Of a stretch of DNA of 64,000 nt, positions 44,024 through 51,746 are shown one piece after another. Source of the stretch: Pseudomonas prosekii (GTDB lineage: Bacteria > Pseudomonadota > Gammaproteobacteria > Pseudomonadales > Pseudomonadaceae); contig NZ_LT629762.1 in assembly GCF_900105155.1 (NCBI RefSeq), positions 124,001 to 188,000 of the forward strand, in the 5' to 3' direction. The notes below the pieces were generated by a model. The model was not told the origin of the DNA, did not search any database, and worked only from the letters and a program-made list of their open reading frames with translations. The stretch's first letter is position 1; the number at the start of each line of letters is the position of its first letter. The position numbers were made by a program, and so were the translations under genes.

Positions 44024-44704
44024 ATGTGTGGACGACTGACGCAGTACCGGGGTATTCACGATTTTGTCGCGGTGTTGAGCATTCCCGACGCGCTGATCAA
44101 TCACGTTGGCGATCAGACGTTGGCCCGCTACAACGCCGCGCCGACTACGCAACTGGCGCTGTTTCATCAGCAAAATGACGGCTTGCATGCCGACAACGTG
44201 CGGTGGGGCTGGCGACCGCACTGGGCCAAGGATCGCGCAGCGCCGATCAATGCGCGGGTCGAGAAAGTCGCGCAGGGGGCTTTTTTCCGCTCGATATGGC
44301 CGAACCGGGCGATCTGTCCTGTCGATAATTGGTTTGAATGGGTCGACGCCGGCGATTCGACGCGCCAGCCGTGGCTGATTCGGCACCGCGATCACACGCC
44401 GATTTATTGCGCGGCGATTGGGCAATTTCCTGTGGCGGGTGGCGAGCCACGGGACGGTGATGGTTTTGTGATCATTACCGCGGACGCTGCCGGAGGCTTG
44501 CTTGATGTGCATGATCGGCGGCCGGTGGTGCTGTCGGCGGAGTTGGCCCGCGAATGGCTCGACCCGGCGACGCCCAAGGAGCGCGCCGAGCAAATGGTTT
44601 TGTTTGAGGGCGAAAGCAGCGAATGTTTTGAGTGGTACAAAGTAGGCAAAGCTGTAGGAAATGTCCGAAACCAAGGTGCCAGTATTATTGAGCCCTTACT
44701 TTGA
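44024..44704 (+). CDS. SRAP-domain protein (YedK/HMCES-type abasic-site DNA-protein crosslinker)
   Basis: A 226-residue protein. The start is fixed by the chemistry: the ATG at 44024 puts the catalytic cysteine at residue 2 (MCGRLTQY) after removal of Met, while the longer frame starting 18 bases earlier would bury it. Other conserved positions are the Asn in RYNAAPT, NARVEKV, the Glu in VDNWFEW and the His in DVHDRRPVVL. The family forms a covalent bond with abasic sites in single-stranded DNA. It starts 30 bases after the transporter ATPase gene, without obvious functional link. Confidence 0.93.
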   Translation: MCGRLTQYRGIHDFVAVLSIPDALINHVGDQTLARYNAAPTTQLALFHQQNDGLHADNVRWGWRPHWAKDRAAPINARVEKVAQGAFFRSIWPNRAICPVDNWFEWVDAGDSTRQPWLIRHRDHTPIYCAAIGQFPVAGGEPRDGDGFVIITADAAGGLLDVHDRRPVVLSAELAREWLDPATPKERAEQMVLFEGESSECFEWYKVGKAVGNVRNQGASIIEPLL

Positions 44705-44915
44705 CGCGCGCGCCCTGATTTAACTATTACCCACATCAACAAGTTGCCTATACAACTTCACCGCGCAAACGTTACATACAGTGTTTCAAGCGCGAGACAC
44801 TTATTTTAGTGCGGCTGTTTGCCGCACAACCGCTTGTCTGACATTCCGATCGTCATACATACATTTCGCCCCGCTACAGCTAGCATGCGCGCCGCATTTC
44901 CATAAGCATTCCCAG

Positions 44916-45251
44916 TTGACCGATGAGTCAACAATCAAGGAAATTCCTACAACTTTTACACACCTGCAGAGAACTAAGTTGCGCGACGATTTTGCAAACA
45001 ATCAAGTCGATGGGCTGGAGTGTGTCTATCTTTCAATGACAGAACACTTGCAACTCAATTGTTTTATCGGCAATTACATAAAAACCCGAAACCTGCACTC
45101 AGTCGCGGATATCGAGAATGTTCTGCGGGCCACGCTGAAAAACTATCCGGGCAAAGCGCCAGTGATGGTCAATGAAGTCAACGCGTGGATCGACAAGACC
45201 CTCGGCTACCGCACCGCGCATCCGGATTTCCCGCAGATGGAAGATGCCTGA
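44916..45251 (+). CDS. Orphan hypothetical protein in an AT-richer island
   Basis: A protein of about 111 residues if the TTG at 44916 is used (giving MTDESTIKEIPTTF...), or 71 if the ATG at 45036 is used; no start has a good ribosome site, so the 5' end is uncertain. The visible sequence (YLSMTEHLQLNCFIGNYIKTRNLHSVADIENVLR, then VNEVNAWIDKTLGYRTAHPDF) looks like a real soluble protein, and codon use becomes GC-rich in its second half. The first half and the 200 bases upstream are clearly AT-richer than the surroundings, which may point to transfer. I do not recognise a family. Confidence 0.55.
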   Translation: MTDESTIKEIPTTFTHLQRTKLRDDFANNQVDGLECVYLSMTEHLQLNCFIGNYIKTRNLHSVADIENVLRATLKNYPGKAPVMVNEVNAWIDKTLGYRTAHPDFPQMEDA

Positions 45252-45260
45252 AAGACGTGT

Positions 45261-45664
45261 TGTGGTGGTCACAACATCCGGGCACGCCCCCGAAACTGTG
45301 GGAGCTGAGCTTGCTCGCGATGGGGCCGGCAGCCGCGACATCTTCACGCCTGGACGACCGCTATCGCGAGCAAGCTCGGCTCCCACAGGGGAGTTGTGGT
45401 GATCACAACATCCGGGCACGCCCCCGAAACTGTAGGAGCTGAGCTTGCTCGCGAAGAGGCCAGCAGCCGCGACATCTTCACGCCTGGACGACCGCTATCG
45501 CGAGCAAGCTCGGCTCCCACAGGGGAGTTGTGGTGGTCACAACATCCGGGCACGCCACCGGAACTGTAGGAGCTGAGCTTGCTCGCGAAGGGGCCGGTTG
45601 ACGCGACATCTTCAGCGACTGAACGACCGCTATCGCGAGCAAGCTCGGCTCCCACAGGGGATTT
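45261..45664. repeat. Tandem REP array, three units of 134 bp
   Basis: Units starting TGTGGTGGTCACAACATCCG at 45261, 45395 and 45529, with a truncated fourth at 45664. Each holds an inverted REP pair (GAGCTGAGCTTGCTCGCGA facing TCGCGAGCAAGCTCGGCTCC) plus a conserved non-palindromic spacer (CGCGACATCTTCACGCCTGG in the first two). The spacer identity shows recent tandem duplication. The whole 420-base gap between the orphan gene and the 52-residue gene is this array. Confidence 0.92.
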
Positions 45665-45671
45665 GTGGTGC

Positions 45672-45830
45672 TCAGGGTTTCAGCGGGATTTCGATGTCGC
45701 GGTCGGACAGTTCTTTGCCGTCATCGGGGTGTTTCCAGTCTGGCCTCGAACGGCGCTGGCGCTCGATTTCTTCGTGGCTGGGTTGGTCGGTGTCTTCTTG
45801 CAGATCCGGTTGCCCGGGTTCATTGGCCAT
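45672..45830 (-). CDS. Small acidic hypothetical protein (52 aa)
   Basis: A 52-residue open frame starting MANEPGQPDLQEDTDQP with GAGGTG three bases before the ATG at 45830. It is rich in charged residues (EEIERQRRSRPDWKHPDDGKELSDRDIEIP) and probably largely unstructured. The strong ribosome site, good codon use and its abrupt stop at the edge of the REP array support it as a gene; I do not recognise a family. Confidence 0.7.
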   Translation of the reverse strand: MANEPGQPDLQEDTDQPSHEEIERQRRSRPDWKHPDDGKELSDRDIEIPLKP

Positions 45831-45894
45831 GCGCACCTCGCTTGTTCAAGGGATCAAATCTCCTCCAAGCGTAGTTCACCGGCGCGCTTGCGGC

Positions 45895-46209
45895 TCACAG
45901 CCACCAGCGCAGCAAAAAGAAGAATCCCATGCTCAGCAACATGCTGATCAGCGTACTGCGGGTCCAGATCACCAGGCCCACGGCCACCAGCGAGCTGAGC
46001 AAATACGGGTTGTCCCACTGCAAGTTCAGCTGTTTCTCCGGCATAAACACAATCGGCCCGCAAATCGCCGTGAGCATGCCCGGCACCGCGAAACCGAGAA
46101 ATTGCCGCGCGTTGCTGCTCAAGCGCAGCGGCAAGCGTGGTTCGAGGAACACGTAGCGGTTGAGAAATACCAACACGCCCATGCCGATAATCACCGCCCA
46201 GACCATCAT
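45895..46209 (-). CDS. AzlD-family branched-chain amino acid export subunit
   Basis: A 104-residue membrane protein starting MMVWAVIIGMGVLVFLNRYVFL at 46209. It has about four hydrophobic segments and ends in FFFLLRWWL. AzlD proteins work with AzlC proteins to export branched-chain amino acids. The start overlaps the azlC-type stop (ATGA), so the two are coupled. Confidence 0.88.
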   Translation of the reverse strand: MMVWAVIIGMGVLVFLNRYVFLEPRLPLRLSSNARQFLGFAVPGMLTAICGPIVFMPEKQLNLQWDNPYLLSSLVAVGLVIWTRSTLISMLLSMGFFFLLRWWL

Positions 46210-46904
46210 GTGCGCTCCAAATACAGTTTGTTGCAGATAAACCCGGCGGTCATCCCGGCCAGCCCTGACAGCACCAGCGCCGAGCCCCATTGCCAATAAC
46301 TGAACAACACCGAGCAGAACAGCGACACCGCCACGCAGACCACCGTTGGCACGTTGCGCACCACCGGCGTGATCAGCGCGATAAACGTCGCGGCAATCGA
46401 GAAATCCAGGCCCAGATGTTCAAGCCCCGGAATGCTGCTGCCGAGGACGATCCCGGCCAGGGTGAAGAGGTTCCAGGCGATATAAAACGTCAGGCCGACG
46501 CCCAGCGCATACCAGCGATTGAACTGCTGTTTGTCGTGCTGACTGGTCAACGCAAACAACTCATCAGTGAGCAAAAAGCCCAATCCCACCCGCCAGCGCC
46601 CCGGCAGCGGCGAAATCACTGAACGCATGCTCATGCCGTAGAGCAAATGCTGCGAGGTCAGTAGCAACGTCGTCAGCAGAATCGAAAAGACCCCGGCGCC
46701 GCCCTTGAGCATGCCGATCGCGACCAATTGTGCGGCGCCGGCAAACACGATGCTCGACAAGCCCTGACCTTGCAGCGGCGTGAGATTGGCCTCGATGGCC
46801 ATCGAACCGGCGAGCAATCCCCACGGCGCGGTGGCCAGGGACAACGGCATGATCGCCGCCGCACCACGCAAAAACGCGCTGCGCGGCAAATGTGAGTTGG
46901 ACAT
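46206..46904 (-). CDS. AzlC-family branched-chain amino acid export subunit
   Basis: A 232-residue inner-membrane protein starting MSNSHLPRSAFLRGAAAIMPLSL at 46904; a start 30 bases upstream is possible but less likely. It has about seven hydrophobic segments, with the AzlC hallmark LGLLAGSMAIEANLTPLQ-like region (WGLLAGSMAIEANLTPL) and GRWRVGLGFLLTDELFALT. It should form an exporter with the downstream AzlD-type protein. No regulator is adjacent. Confidence 0.9.
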   Translation of the reverse strand: MSNSHLPRSAFLRGAAAIMPLSLATAPWGLLAGSMAIEANLTPLQGQGLSSIVFAGAAQLVAIGMLKGGAGVFSILLTTLLLTSQHLLYGMSMRSVISPLPGRWRVGLGFLLTDELFALTSQHDKQQFNRWYALGVGLTFYIAWNLFTLAGIVLGSSIPGLEHLGLDFSIAATFIALITPVVRNVPTVVCVAVSLFCSVLFSYWQWGSALVLSGLAGMTAGFICNKLYLERT

Positions 46905-47041
46905 AACACGCTTCACCGATGAATGGACCGCCAACTGTGCCAGCAGTCGCGCTCGAAGGCATGCACAATTTTGCCCACCTGGAGCGCGACGCCGCAGCCG
47001 AGTAACATGGCGCCATTCACTTGAAAAGTCAGGGAGCCGAC

Positions 47042-47416
47042 ATGCTTTACCGAATCGCCGCCGACGGGCTGGTGCTGTTTCACTTGTTGTTCATTTTGTT
47101 CGTGCTGTTCGGCGGACTGCTGGTGCTCAAATGGCATCACCTGGTCTGGTGGCACCTGCCCGCAGCGACGTGGGGCGTGATCGTCGAGGTGTTTCACCTG
47201 ACCTGCCCGCTGACCTACTGGGAGAACCTGATGCGCGAAGCGGCCGGGCAAACCGTGTATGGCGGCGGTTTCATCGAACATTACGTATTGCCGATCATCT
47301 ACCCGGCCGGGCTGACCCCGACCATTCAACTCGGGCTCGGCAGCATCGTGCTGGCGGTCAACGTGCTGGTCTACGCGCGTCTGATCCGCCTCTGGAAACT
47401 CCGTCGCGCCACCTGA
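47042..47416 (+). CDS. DUF2784 membrane protein
   Basis: A 124-residue protein starting MLYRIAADGLVLFHLLFILFVLFGGLLV at 47042 (GGAG upstream; 7 further residues are open before it). Three hydrophobic segments are visible with the family text WWHLPAATWGVIVEVFHLTCPLTYWEN between the first and the second. The function of DUF2784 proteins is unknown. It is divergent from the AzlC gene. Confidence 0.85.
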   Translation: MLYRIAADGLVLFHLLFILFVLFGGLLVLKWHHLVWWHLPAATWGVIVEVFHLTCPLTYWENLMREAAGQTVYGGGFIEHYVLPIIYPAGLTPTIQLGLGSIVLAVNVLVYARLIRLWKLRRAT

Positions 47417-47435
47417 AGCGCAAACCACCCACCCT

Positions 47436-47461
47436 CTGTAGCGAGCGAGCTTGCTCGCGCT
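47436..47461. repeat. Single REP element
   Basis: TGTAGCGAGCGAGCTTGCTCGCGC is one half of the REP pair found elsewhere, with the central GCGAGCaaGCTCGC palindrome intact but no partner within 100 bases. It lies between the convergent DUF2784 and diguanylate cyclase genes. Confidence 0.75.
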
Positions 47462-47493
47462 GGACTGCGCAGCAGTCCGTAGATTTCAGCCGA

Positions 47494-49071
47494 TCAATTG
47501 GCAATCACACTCATATTGCGCCCGCTCGCCTTGGCCACGTACATCGCCTTGTCCGCCGCGCCGATCAAGTCATCGGCCTTGGCTTGCGAGGCCGGATCAT
47601 AAGCGCAAACGCCAAGACTGACCGTCACCACGCCCTCGATCCCTTCGCCGTGGACGATGCCGGCCTGCTGCACCGCGCGGCGGATTTTTTCGGCGACCAG
47701 AAACGCCCCGACATAGTCGGTGCCGGGCAGCACCACGGCAAATTCTTCGCCGCCATAACGCACCGCCAGATCGCCGGGGCGCTGGATGCTCTCGATGATG
47801 ATCGCGCTGATCCTGCGCAAACATTCGTCGCCCGCCACATGCCCGTAATGATCGTTGAACAGCTTGAAGTGATCGACGTCGATCATCAGCATCGCCAACA
47901 TGCTCTGGCTGCGCCGCGCGCGGCCCATTTCGGCAATCATGAACAGATCGAACTGGCGTCGATTGGCCAGCCCGGTCAGCGCATCTTCCAGCGCCAGCAG
48001 TTCGAGGCTGTGATTGATCTCGAGAAGTTTTTCCTGGGCTTCGAGCAATTCGTTCTGCACGCGGTTTTGCTGCTTCATCACGCGGATCAGGCGATAACCG
48101 AGTGTGCCGAGGACCCCCAGCAGCAGCGCGACGATGGTCGCACTGTTCAACGATTCCTGGCGCCAGGCGGTCAGCACTTCTTGCTTGTTCAGCGCCGCCG
48201 AAACGACCAGCGGATAACCCTCGACCCGACGAAAACCGACAACGCGTTCAACGCCATCGATCACCGATTTGATCGTCGCCGTCCCGGAACTGGCATACGG
48301 CAGCAACTGCGTAAACAACGGCCCATTGGCGACGCTGGTGCCGATATCGTTTTCATTGAACGGGCGGCGCACCTGCAGATTGCCGTTGTCGGCGATCAGG
48401 CTGATCGCGCCGTTTTTGCCCATGTCGATACCGTCGTACAGTGCCAGGAAATGGTTCAGGTACACAGTGGCCAGCGCCACGCCGGCGAAACGGCCGTCGG
48501 GATGATTGATCCTTCTGGAAACGGTCATGATCCATTCGCCGGTCGAGCGGCTTTTTATCGACGGGCCGATGTGCGGGCCGCGCTCGGGATGATCGCGGTG
48601 GAAGACAAAATACTCGCGGTCAGAGTTGTTCGATTGCGGCACGGACGCGCCGTTGGAATTGACCAGCCAACGGCCGTTTTCGTCGTAGACAAACAAGCCA
48701 TGCAACTGCGGCAGCTCGCTGCGTTGCGCCACGAGCAATTGCTGCACACGGCTGAACGGTGCCTGGCCCGCGCCGTCCTTTTCCAGGCGATCGACCAGGG
48801 TGAACAGCATCGTATCGGCCTGTTTGATCGTCGATTGCGCCTGCGAGGCCAGCGTCTGCGCGAGGTTGGACATCGCCACTTCTTTGTCATGCAAGTGGTA
48901 GTGCCGCGAATTCCACGACTCCCAGACCGCCAGCGCGGTCATCGACAGACACACCGCGATCAGCAACACCACGGCGTAACGCACCTTGAGCCTGGCTTGC
49001 AGCTGTTCGGCGAGCAATGACGCCGTCGGCTGAAGGGTTTCGATACGAACTTTAACGGACGGCTGTCCCAT
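47494..49071 (-). CDS. Membrane diguanylate cyclase, Cache-GGDEF
   Basis: A 525-residue protein. Membrane segments at about 33-53 and 308-328 enclose a large periplasmic double Cache sensor with the text GLFVYDENGRWLVNSNG and SRSTGEWIMTVSRRINHPDG. The cytoplasmic GGDEF domain (about 360-525) has an intact active site GGEEF at 440-444 and an inhibitory I-site RPGD at 431-434, so it should make cyclic di-GMP with product feedback. The ligand of the Cache domain is unknown; related sensors bind amino acids. It stands alone. Confidence 0.94.
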   Translation of the reverse strand: MGQPSVKVRIETLQPTASLLAEQLQARLKVRYAVVLLIAVCLSMTALAVWESWNSRHYHLHDKEVAMSNLAQTLASQAQSTIKQADTMLFTLVDRLEKDGAGQAPFSRVQQLLVAQRSELPQLHGLFVYDENGRWLVNSNGASVPQSNNSDREYFVFHRDHPERGPHIGPSIKSRSTGEWIMTVSRRINHPDGRFAGVALATVYLNHFLALYDGIDMGKNGAISLIADNGNLQVRRPFNENDIGTSVANGPLFTQLLPYASSGTATIKSVIDGVERVVGFRRVEGYPLVVSAALNKQEVLTAWRQESLNSATIVALLLGVLGTLGYRLIRVMKQQNRVQNELLEAQEKLLEINHSLELLALEDALTGLANRRQFDLFMIAEMGRARRSQSMLAMLMIDVDHFKLFNDHYGHVAGDECLRRISAIIIESIQRPGDLAVRYGGEEFAVVLPGTDYVGAFLVAEKIRRAVQQAGIVHGEGIEGVVTVSLGVCAYDPASQAKADDLIGAADKAMYVAKASGRNMSVIAN

Positions 49072-49156
49072 GACATTCCCTGATTTTTCTGTAGAGGCGA
49101 TGCTTCCTGACCGCCACTGGTCTGCTGAGACTAGCTGATGCCTTGCGCCGCAGGCG

Positions 49157-49684
49157 TTAGCGTGGGGTTTGCTTGACTGCTTCGAGCCAGGCCGGGTTCA
49201 AGTGCGTCTGTTCAGTGTCGATACCGAGCGCCTGCATGCGTTGCTTGTGTTGCTCCATTTCGCGGTTCAATTGCCCGTGATTGCTGGAGTTACCGTCCAG
49301 TTCATGCATCTGGCTCAACCCGAGATGATAGAAGCGCAGCAGCTTCATCGCATCGGCATCGCCCGCTTCGACCGCAGCTGTCACCTGGTGCATGACGTTG
49401 GTCACGCTCATCAGGCTGCGCTTGAGCCGCCAGCCGTAGACCGCCGGCGCCATCCATGGCTGATGCCAGAACGTGCCGCGCATCAACGCGACCATCAGCA
49501 GCACCGCGACAAACACCCCGCCGACGTTGAAGCGCAGGTTGTCGCCGCGGGGTTCACCGAACAACGTCACCGCAGCGGTCGACAGCGCCATGGCCAGCGC
49601 GAGGAAAATCAGGGCAATGATCACCGTGCTGCGCCGGGTCTGGCGGCGGAAGGTTTCGGCATTCATCGGCTGGATTTCGAACAT
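49157..49684 (-). CDS. DUF3087 membrane protein
   Basis: A 175-residue protein starting MFEIQPMNAETFRRQTRRST, with two hydrophobic segments at about 21-42 and 53-70 and a cytoplasmic C-terminal half (LKLLRFYHLGLSQMHELDGNS-like text near 115). This matches DUF3087, a Pseudomonas family of unknown function. It is divergent from the PpnN gene, 216 bases away. Confidence 0.8.
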   Translation of the reverse strand: MFEIQPMNAETFRRQTRRSTVIIALIFLALAMALSTAAVTLFGEPRGDNLRFNVGGVFVAVLLMVALMRGTFWHQPWMAPAVYGWRLKRSLMSVTNVMHQVTAAVEAGDADAMKLLRFYHLGLSQMHELDGNSSNHGQLNREMEQHKQRMQALGIDTEQTHLNPAWLEAVKQTPR

Positions 49685-49900
49685 GGTGGCGAACGTCCTT
49701 GAATCAGTGAGCGAAAAGAGTGCCGGGCATTATCGCCTCTGCGAGGGATTTAGCTATGCTGGGGCTCCTTTTGATTTTTTCATCGTCAAACCGGGACGTG
49801 GCGAGAGTCCGCAGTTCGTGCCATCTTCTTTCCTGGATACATATTATTCGGATGCCAATCGCTACTCCTGTCTGAACGGCATCGTTTTAAGGATCATTGA

Positions 49901-51274
49901 ATGTCCCAACGTCAAGTAATCAACGCTTCCGTCAGCCCTAAGGGCAGCCTCGAAACCCTGTCCCAACGTGAAGTGCAGCAACTGAGCGAAGCCGGTTCCG
50001 GCAGCACCTATACCCTTTTCCGCCAGTGCGCCCTGGCCATCCTCAACACCGGCGCCCACGTTGATAACGCCAAGACCATCCTCGAAGCCTACAAGGACTT
50101 CGAAATCCGCATTCACCAGCAGGACCGCGGCGTGCGCCTCGAACTGCTGAACGCGCCGGCCGACGCCTTTGTCGATGGCGAAATGATCGCGAGCACCCGG
50201 GAAATGCTTTTCAGCGCCCTGCGCGACATCGTCTACACCGAAAACGAACTCGACGCCCAGCGCATCGATCTCAGCACATCGCAAGGCATCAGCGACTACG
50301 TGTTCCACCTGCTGCGCAATGCGCGCACCCTGCGCCCCGGCGTCGAGCCGAAGATTGTGGTGTGCTGGGGTGGCCACTCGATCAACACCGAAGAGTACAA
50401 ATACACCAAGAAAGTCGGGCATGAACTGGGTTTGCGCAGCCTCGACATCTGCACCGGTTGCGGCCCCGGCGTGATGAAAGGCCCGATGAAAGGCGCGACC
50501 ATCGCTCACGCCAAACAGCGTATTCAGGGCGGGCGTTACCTCGGTCTGACCGAACCTGGGATTATCGCGGCCGAAGCACCGAACCCGATCGTCAATGAGC
50601 TGGTGATCCTGCCGGACATCGAAAAGCGTCTGGAAGCGTTTGTCCGCGTCGGCCACGGCATCATCATCTTCCCGGGCGGTGCCGGTACCGCTGAAGAGTT
50701 CCTGTACCTGCTCGGCATTTTGATGCACCCGGACAACAAGGGCCTGCCCTTCCCGGTCATCCTCACCGGGCCGAAACACGCGGCGCCGTACCTTGAGCAA
50801 CTGGATGCGTTTGTCGGCGCAACCCTCGGTGAAGCGGCCAAGCAGCATTATGAAATCATCATCGACGACCCGGCCGAAGTGGCGCGGCAGATGACTGCCG
50901 GGCTCAAGGAGGTCAAGCAGTTCCGCCGCGAACGCAACGACGCGTTCCATTTCAACTGGCTGCTGAAGATCGATGAAGGCTTCCAGCGCCCGTTCGACCC
51001 GACCCACGAAAACATGGCCAGCCTGCAACTGAGCCGCAGCCTGCCGGCCCACGAACTGGCGGCCAACCTGCGCCGCGCGTTCTCCGGGATCGTTGCCGGC
51101 AACGTCAAGGACAAGGGCATTCGCCTGATCGAGGAACACGGCCCGTATAAAATCCGCGGCGACGTGGCGGTGATGCAACCGCTCGATCAACTGCTCAAGG
51201 CATTCGTCGCCCAGCACCGGATGAAACTGCCGGGCGGCGCGGCGTACGTGCCGTGTTATCGCGTGGTTGCCTGA
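49901..51274 (+). CDS. ppnN: Pyrimidine/purine nucleotide 5'-monophosphate nucleosidase PpnN
   Basis: A 457-residue enzyme of the YgdH/LOG class. The central Rossmann fold shows CWGGHSIN near 150, CTGCGPGVMKGPMKGA near 185 and the lysine decarboxylase-like signature PGGAGTAEE near 260 that forms the active site. N- and C-terminal domains extend it well beyond the short LOG proteins. It cleaves nucleoside monophosphates to base and ribose-5-phosphate and in E. coli is activated by (p)ppGpp. It is transcribed alone. Confidence 0.92.
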   Translation: MSQRQVINASVSPKGSLETLSQREVQQLSEAGSGSTYTLFRQCALAILNTGAHVDNAKTILEAYKDFEIRIHQQDRGVRLELLNAPADAFVDGEMIASTREMLFSALRDIVYTENELDAQRIDLSTSQGISDYVFHLLRNARTLRPGVEPKIVVCWGGHSINTEEYKYTKKVGHELGLRSLDICTGCGPGVMKGPMKGATIAHAKQRIQGGRYLGLTEPGIIAAEAPNPIVNELVILPDIEKRLEAFVRVGHGIIIFPGGAGTAEEFLYLLGILMHPDNKGLPFPVILTGPKHAAPYLEQLDAFVGATLGEAAKQHYEIIIDDPAEVARQMTAGLKEVKQFRRERNDAFHFNWLLKIDEGFQRPFDPTHENMASLQLSRSLPAHELAANLRRAFSGIVAGNVKDKGIRLIEEHGPYKIRGDVAVMQPLDQLLKAFVAQHRMKLPGGAAYVPCYRVVA

Positions 51275-51280
51275 CAGTTA

Positions 51281-51660
51281 ATTTGGGCGTGGCGCAAATC
51301 CTGTAGGAGCTGAGCTTGCTCGCGAAAGCGGTCTGCCAGTTGGTGCATCTGCTGGCAGGCATGACGCCATCGCGAGCAAGCTCGCTCCCACAGTGGAATA
51401 GCTGCGGACGCTGGATTTGGGGATGGCGCAGATCCTGTAGGAGCTGAGCTTGCTCGCGAAAGCGGTGGATCAGTTGGTGCATGCGCTGGCAGACATAACG
51501 CCATCGCGAGCAAGCTCGCTCCCACAGGAAAATGGCTGTGGACGCAGAATTTGGGCTTGGCGCAGATCCTGTAGGAGCTGAGCTTGCTCGCGAAAGCGGT
51601 CTGCCAGTCGATGCATGCGCTGGCAGACATAACGCCATCGCGAGCAGGCTCACTCCTGCA
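51281..51660. repeat. Tandem REP array, about three units of 134 bp
   Basis: Units begin ATTTGGG at 51281, 51415 and 51549. Each holds a REP (CTGTAGGAGCTGAGCTTGCT), a unique spacer (GCTGGCAG.CAT.ACGCCATC) and the inverted REP (CGCGAGCAAGCTCGCTCCCA; the last one differs slightly). The period is the same 134 bp as in the array at 45261, but the spacer text is different. With the terminator it fills the 472-base gap between ppnN and pepN. Confidence 0.92.
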
Positions 51661-51703
51661 GCCATCACCGCAGCAACGGATATACCCGCAATCCACCTCA
51701 CAC

Positions 51704-51727
51704 AAAAAAGGCGCCCGAAGGCGCCTT
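51704..51727 (-). terminator. Rho-independent terminator of pepN
   Basis: AAGGCGCC (51708-51715) and GGCGCCTT (51720-51727) form an 8-bp stem with a CGAA loop. On the minus strand it is followed by six T, 20 bases after the pepN stop. In the plus direction it is followed by only a short T-rich stretch, so it mainly serves pepN. Confidence 0.88.
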
Positions 51728-51746
51728 CTTCACTAGCCCCAAAAAC

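Noticed and set aside
45261..45664. Possible CRISPR array
   Set aside because: The repeat unit is 134 bp and includes the spacer itself; there are no short unique spacers and no cas genes.
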